DNA of 64,000 bases from NCBI GenBank assembly GCA_903863295.1, contig CAIPBM010000164.1, forward strand, positions 62,001 to 126,000, given 5' to 3'. The notes below the pieces were generated by a model. The model had not been told where the DNA came from and searched no databases. It saw nothing but the letters and a program-made list of their open reading frames with translations. The stretch comes from an uncultured Verrucomicrobiota bacterium. Lineage in GTDB: Bacteria; Verrucomicrobiota; Verrucomicrobiia; Methylacidiphilales; UBA1321. Below are positions 61,358-64,000 of the stretch, in pieces. Position 1 is the first letter of the stretch, and every line of letters starts with the position of its first letter. The position numbers and the translations under genes are program-made.

Positions 61358-62551
61358 GTGGATCGATTGCCAGTGATCAGTCATCGGTTGCTTATCTGGA
61401 TCCTCGCGGCGCTTTCCATGATGGGAGCGCTGTCGATTGATGCCTATCTTCCCGCGCTGCCCTCCATCGCGCACAATTTTGGCGTCAGTGCGCCTGCCGC
61501 GCAACAGACCTTGACGGTCTATCTCTTCAGCTTCGCCTTCATGACTTTGTTTTATGGCACCTTGTCCGATTCATTTGGCCGCAGGCCGGTAATTCTGGTT
61601 TCGCTGCTGCTCTATCTCCTGAGTTCCATTGGAGCGGGATGCGCCCAGAACCTGGGTGAACTCCTCATCTTTCGCGTTTTGCAGGGACTATCCGCCGGGG
61701 CGGGTGGCGTGGTCGGGCGGGCCATAGTCGGCGATCTTTTATCTGGAGCAGAAGCCCAGCGGGCCATGGCTTATATGTCGGTGATTTTTGGACTGGCTCC
61801 GGCCATTGCGCCGATACTGGGTGGTTGGCTCCAGGCAGCTTTCGGCTGGCGTTCCATCTTCATGTTCATCGCGCTCTTCACCCTGATATTAATGGTGATC
61901 TGTTATTATCTCCTGCCGGAAAGTCTCCCCCGCAAGGATCGCCATGCCTTTCATTTCAAGGTTATTGTCGCGAACTACTGGGAGGTCGGTTCTCATGCGC
62001 GATTCATGGTCCAGTCCCTGGGTAACGTCCTTTCGTTTTCCGGCATTCTCATTTACGTGGGCGCGGCTCCCGTCTTTGTCATGAACATTCTCCATCTTTC
62101 GGTGAAGGATTTTGGCTGGCTCTTCATTCCACTGATTGGAGGCATGACGCTGGGTTCGTATCTATCGGGATGGTTGAGTCATCGCGTCACGGCGGCGACC
62201 TTGATCGGCGTGGGCTATGGAATCATGTTCACCTCGGCCTTCGCCAACCTGGCCTACTCGTGGTTTTTTATCGCGGCGATCCCCTGGGCGGTGATCCCGA
62301 TGTTTTTCTATGGGATCGGCATGTCCCTGGCCATGCCAGCCATGACCGTCCTGACTCTCGAGATGTTTCCCCGGGTGCGCGGCCTCGCTTCGTCGCTTCA
62401 GAGTTTCCTGTTCATGAGCATCTTTGCCATCGGCTCCGGCGTGATTTGTCCGCTGCTCTTTGACAGCGCCTTTCACCTCGCCTCGGGCGTGATCGTGGGA
62501 TTGATCTTGAGTCTCCTCTTTTGGTGCATGGGATCACGTCTGCCTGCGTGA
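61358..62551 (+). CDS. Bcr/CflA-type MFS drug efflux transporter
   Basis: 397 residues, GTG start, twelve membrane segments. The early IDAYLPALPSIA, LSDSFGRRPVILVSL (MFS loop 2-3 motif) and RVLQGLSAGAGGVVGRAIVGD are the Bcr/CflA features. It exports drugs or small metabolites by proton antiport. A third neighbouring TPR gene follows after 42 nt. Confidence 0.9.
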   Translation: MDRLPVISHRLLIWILAALSMMGALSIDAYLPALPSIAHNFGVSAPAAQQTLTVYLFSFAFMTLFYGTLSDSFGRRPVILVSLLLYLLSSIGAGCAQNLGELLIFRVLQGLSAGAGGVVGRAIVGDLLSGAEAQRAMAYMSVIFGLAPAIAPILGGWLQAAFGWRSIFMFIALFTLILMVICYYLLPESLPRKDRHAFHFKVIVANYWEVGSHARFMVQSLGNVLSFSGILIYVGAAPVFVMNILHLSVKDFGWLFIPLIGGMTLGSYLSGWLSHRVTAATLIGVGYGIMFTSAFANLAYSWFFIAAIPWAVIPMFFYGIGMSLAMPAMTVLTLEMFPRVRGLASSLQSFLFMSIFAIGSGVICPLLFDSAFHLASGVIVGLILSLLFWCMGSRLPA

Positions 62552-62593
62552 ACATTGGCATAATCATCCGCTCTTGCTTACACTTGGCCATCC

Positions 62594-63715
62594 ATGAGCT
62601 CCCCTTCCGACTTCGGCTATTGGTCGCTCCTTCAACGGGGCATGATGCTCCGGGACACGGGACGGTTTGCCCAGGCGGAGAGTTTTTTTCAGCAGGCCAT
62701 CGGTCTCGATCCCGACAGCGCGATGGGCTACCACCAACTCGCGTTTTGTTACTGCAACTGGGATGGCCACGCCAAAAAAGCGCTCAACACCATTGATCGC
62801 GCAATTGCGCTTCAACCGGGCACGGCCAGCTACCATGCCTTGCGGGCGTGGATTCTCGGCAACCTCAACCGGCACAAGGACGCCGTGAAAACGGCGGATC
62901 AAGCCTTGGGTCTTGATCCCCACGAAATCCTGGCCTGGAACGCCAAGACCCGCGCCTGCTGTGCCCAGAGTAAGTGGCGCGACATGGAAGCCAGTGCGCG
63001 TGAAACCCTCGCGGTCGATCCCGAAAACGATCTCGCCGCCAATTTCCTCGCCATCGCCCTGCGGCATCTGGGGCGGCGAGCCGAGAGTGAGCAGATTATC
63101 GCCCAGATTCTTGCGCGGGTGCCGGAGAATCCGACCGCGCAGACGAATGCCGGTTGGTCTGCCCTGGAGGCGGGAGATCACCGTCGCGCCAATGAACATT
63201 TTCTTACCGCGCTCCGGCTTGACCCTCATTACGAGAATGCCCGCACGGGACTGCTCCAGTCCTTCAATGCGCGCGTCTGGTTTTTCCGGATGTATCTCAA
63301 GATCATTACGCCGATCAGACGGATGCAGACCGTGGGCCGCTACACCACGGTCATCCTGATCTATATCGTCTATCGGGTCGTGGTCACTCAGCTTGAACAT
63401 CTCGGTTCGCTCGGGCGACAGGTGGCCCTGGTCGTGATCGGATTCTACATTTTGCTGCTCGTCTTTCCGCGTTCGTTCGGAAATCTTTTTCTCCTCCTCG
63501 ACCGGTTCGCGCGCCACGCGCTCACGCGCAAGGAAAAAGCCTGGTCGGCGGTGGCGGCGCTCTTTTATGGACTGCTCTTGTTTGAAGCCTATGTTGAGGG
63601 CTACTGGATTCCGCTGGTGCTTCTCCTCATCCCCTCGGCCTGCTACCTTTGGAGCATCTTTTTTCCATCCGAACGGCTCATTCCCCAGAGCGCCGATCCG
63701 GTGCCTCTGGGCTAG
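62594..63715 (+). CDS. TPR protein with C-terminal membrane segments
   Basis: 373 residues. TPR repeats in residues about 10-230 (MMLRDTGRFAQAESFFQQAI, then further 34-residue units), then a basic segment and three or four membrane helices (about 245-355, ILIYIVYRVVV, VVIGFYILLLVF, AALFYGLLLFEAYV). The soluble TPR part would be cytoplasmic. Function unknown. Confidence 0.78.
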   Translation: MSSPSDFGYWSLLQRGMMLRDTGRFAQAESFFQQAIGLDPDSAMGYHQLAFCYCNWDGHAKKALNTIDRAIALQPGTASYHALRAWILGNLNRHKDAVKTADQALGLDPHEILAWNAKTRACCAQSKWRDMEASARETLAVDPENDLAANFLAIALRHLGRRAESEQIIAQILARVPENPTAQTNAGWSALEAGDHRRANEHFLTALRLDPHYENARTGLLQSFNARVWFFRMYLKIITPIRRMQTVGRYTTVILIYIVYRVVVTQLEHLGSLGRQVALVVIGFYILLLVFPRSFGNLFLLLDRFARHALTRKEKAWSAVAALFYGLLLFEAYVEGYWIPLVLLLIPSACYLWSIFFPSERLIPQSADPVPLG

Positions 63716-63748
63716 AGTATTCTTGTTTTGAGTAGACGCTGGTCATTT

Positions 63749-63964
63749 CATCCCGAAGGGATGTCAGCACGGTAGCCGGTGGTTGAGCGTAGCGATACCA
63801 CCGGATTTCTTGGCCCTCATATCATAGATCCCGAAGGGATCGTAGCGCGATACGAACTTCTATTCTCCATGGTTCTGTCACTCTTCCGGGGTGAGGACGA
63901 TGGTCTGACCTTTCAGGTGGTATCACTCACTGGGGTGGGTTCAACCACCGGCTAGGGTGCTGAC
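63749..63964. repeat. Intergenic palindromic repeat cluster
   Basis: CATCCC-GAA-GGGATG (63749-63763) and GATCCC-GAA-GGGATC (63827-63841) are two copies of one short palindrome. GTCAGCAC...GGTTGA (63763-63786) recurs inverted at 63941-63964 with two mismatches in 24. CCGGTGGT (63776-63783) also pairs locally with ACCACCGG (63797-63804). It looks like a dispersed REP-type element. No gene is supported in 63716-64000. Confidence 0.7.
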
Positions 63965-64000
63965 AAGCCTTCGTCGTGTAGTCAGCGACAGACCACGATT

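Overview
The window looks like chromosomal DNA of a member of the Verrucomicrobiota (PVC superphylum). The main reason is the right half. It holds one long cell-division and cell-wall (dcw) cluster, mraZ to ftsZ, all on the minus strand. The cluster has a fused MurC-MurB enzyme, a LysM protein and a highly derived FtsZ, features I associate with that phylum. The assignment is by gene content only; no rRNA gene is present.

Left part (1 to about 36.8 kb): an integrated conjugative-type element. At 1-2390 there are remnants of a DNA-processing module: a partial ParA/TraL-like ATPase, a TraM-like membrane protein and a VirD4/TraG-like coupling ATPase. At 16.07-25.9 kb there is an almost complete type IV secretion (trb/virB) operon: VirB2, B3, B4, a lipoprotein, TrbJ/VirB5, a small membrane protein, VirB6, B8, B9, B10, a second lipoprotein and two small genes. 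Between these modules lies an island of about 12.5 kb (2.5-15.06 kb) for DNA phosphorothioation. dndB-dndC-dndD-dndE are on the minus strand and dndA is divergent. They are flanked by a GHKL (MORC-type) ATPase, an SF2 helicase and a PLD-family nuclease on one side, and by a second DGQHR protein with an unknown partner on the other. The usual restriction genes dndFGH are not in the window, so the GHKL-helicase-PLD trio is the natural candidate effector. A stand-alone ClpB-like AAA+ ATPase sits between the island and the T4SS. No relaxase, VirB11 or integrase is in the window.

Middle (26-36.4 kb): accessory genes. These are small DNA-binding proteins, a DUF1737-like protein, a pyridoxamine-phosphate-oxidase-fold protein, a CHASE3-type membrane protein, a response regulator with a small Cys-rich partner, a three-PAS hybrid histidine kinase and an amidohydrolase. 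A three-gene operon with excisionase-like helix-turn-helix proteins follows. It ends beside a repeat-rich, gene-free stretch that abuts an initiator tRNA (fMet), a plausible element boundary.

Right part (37-64 kb): ordinary chromosome. thrB is followed by the convergent dcw cluster (ftsZ-like, ftsA, ftsQ, ddl, murC-murB, murG, ftsW, a 50-aa membrane protein, a LysM protein, murD, mraY, murF, murE, ftsI, ftsL, rsmH, a 60-aa protein, mraZ). These genes together make and use the lipid-linked peptidoglycan precursor and build the divisome. The FtsZ has lost recognisable consensus residues in all four nucleotide loops I could inspect, yet keeps the C-terminal FtsA-binding peptide and a strong ribosome binding site. 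Beyond mraZ, on the plus strand, come purU, a sugar-phosphate isomerase-like TIM barrel, a Bcr/CflA-type efflux pump and two TPR proteins; a second, minus-strand TIM-barrel isomerase lies between them. The window ends in an intergenic cluster of palindromic repeats.
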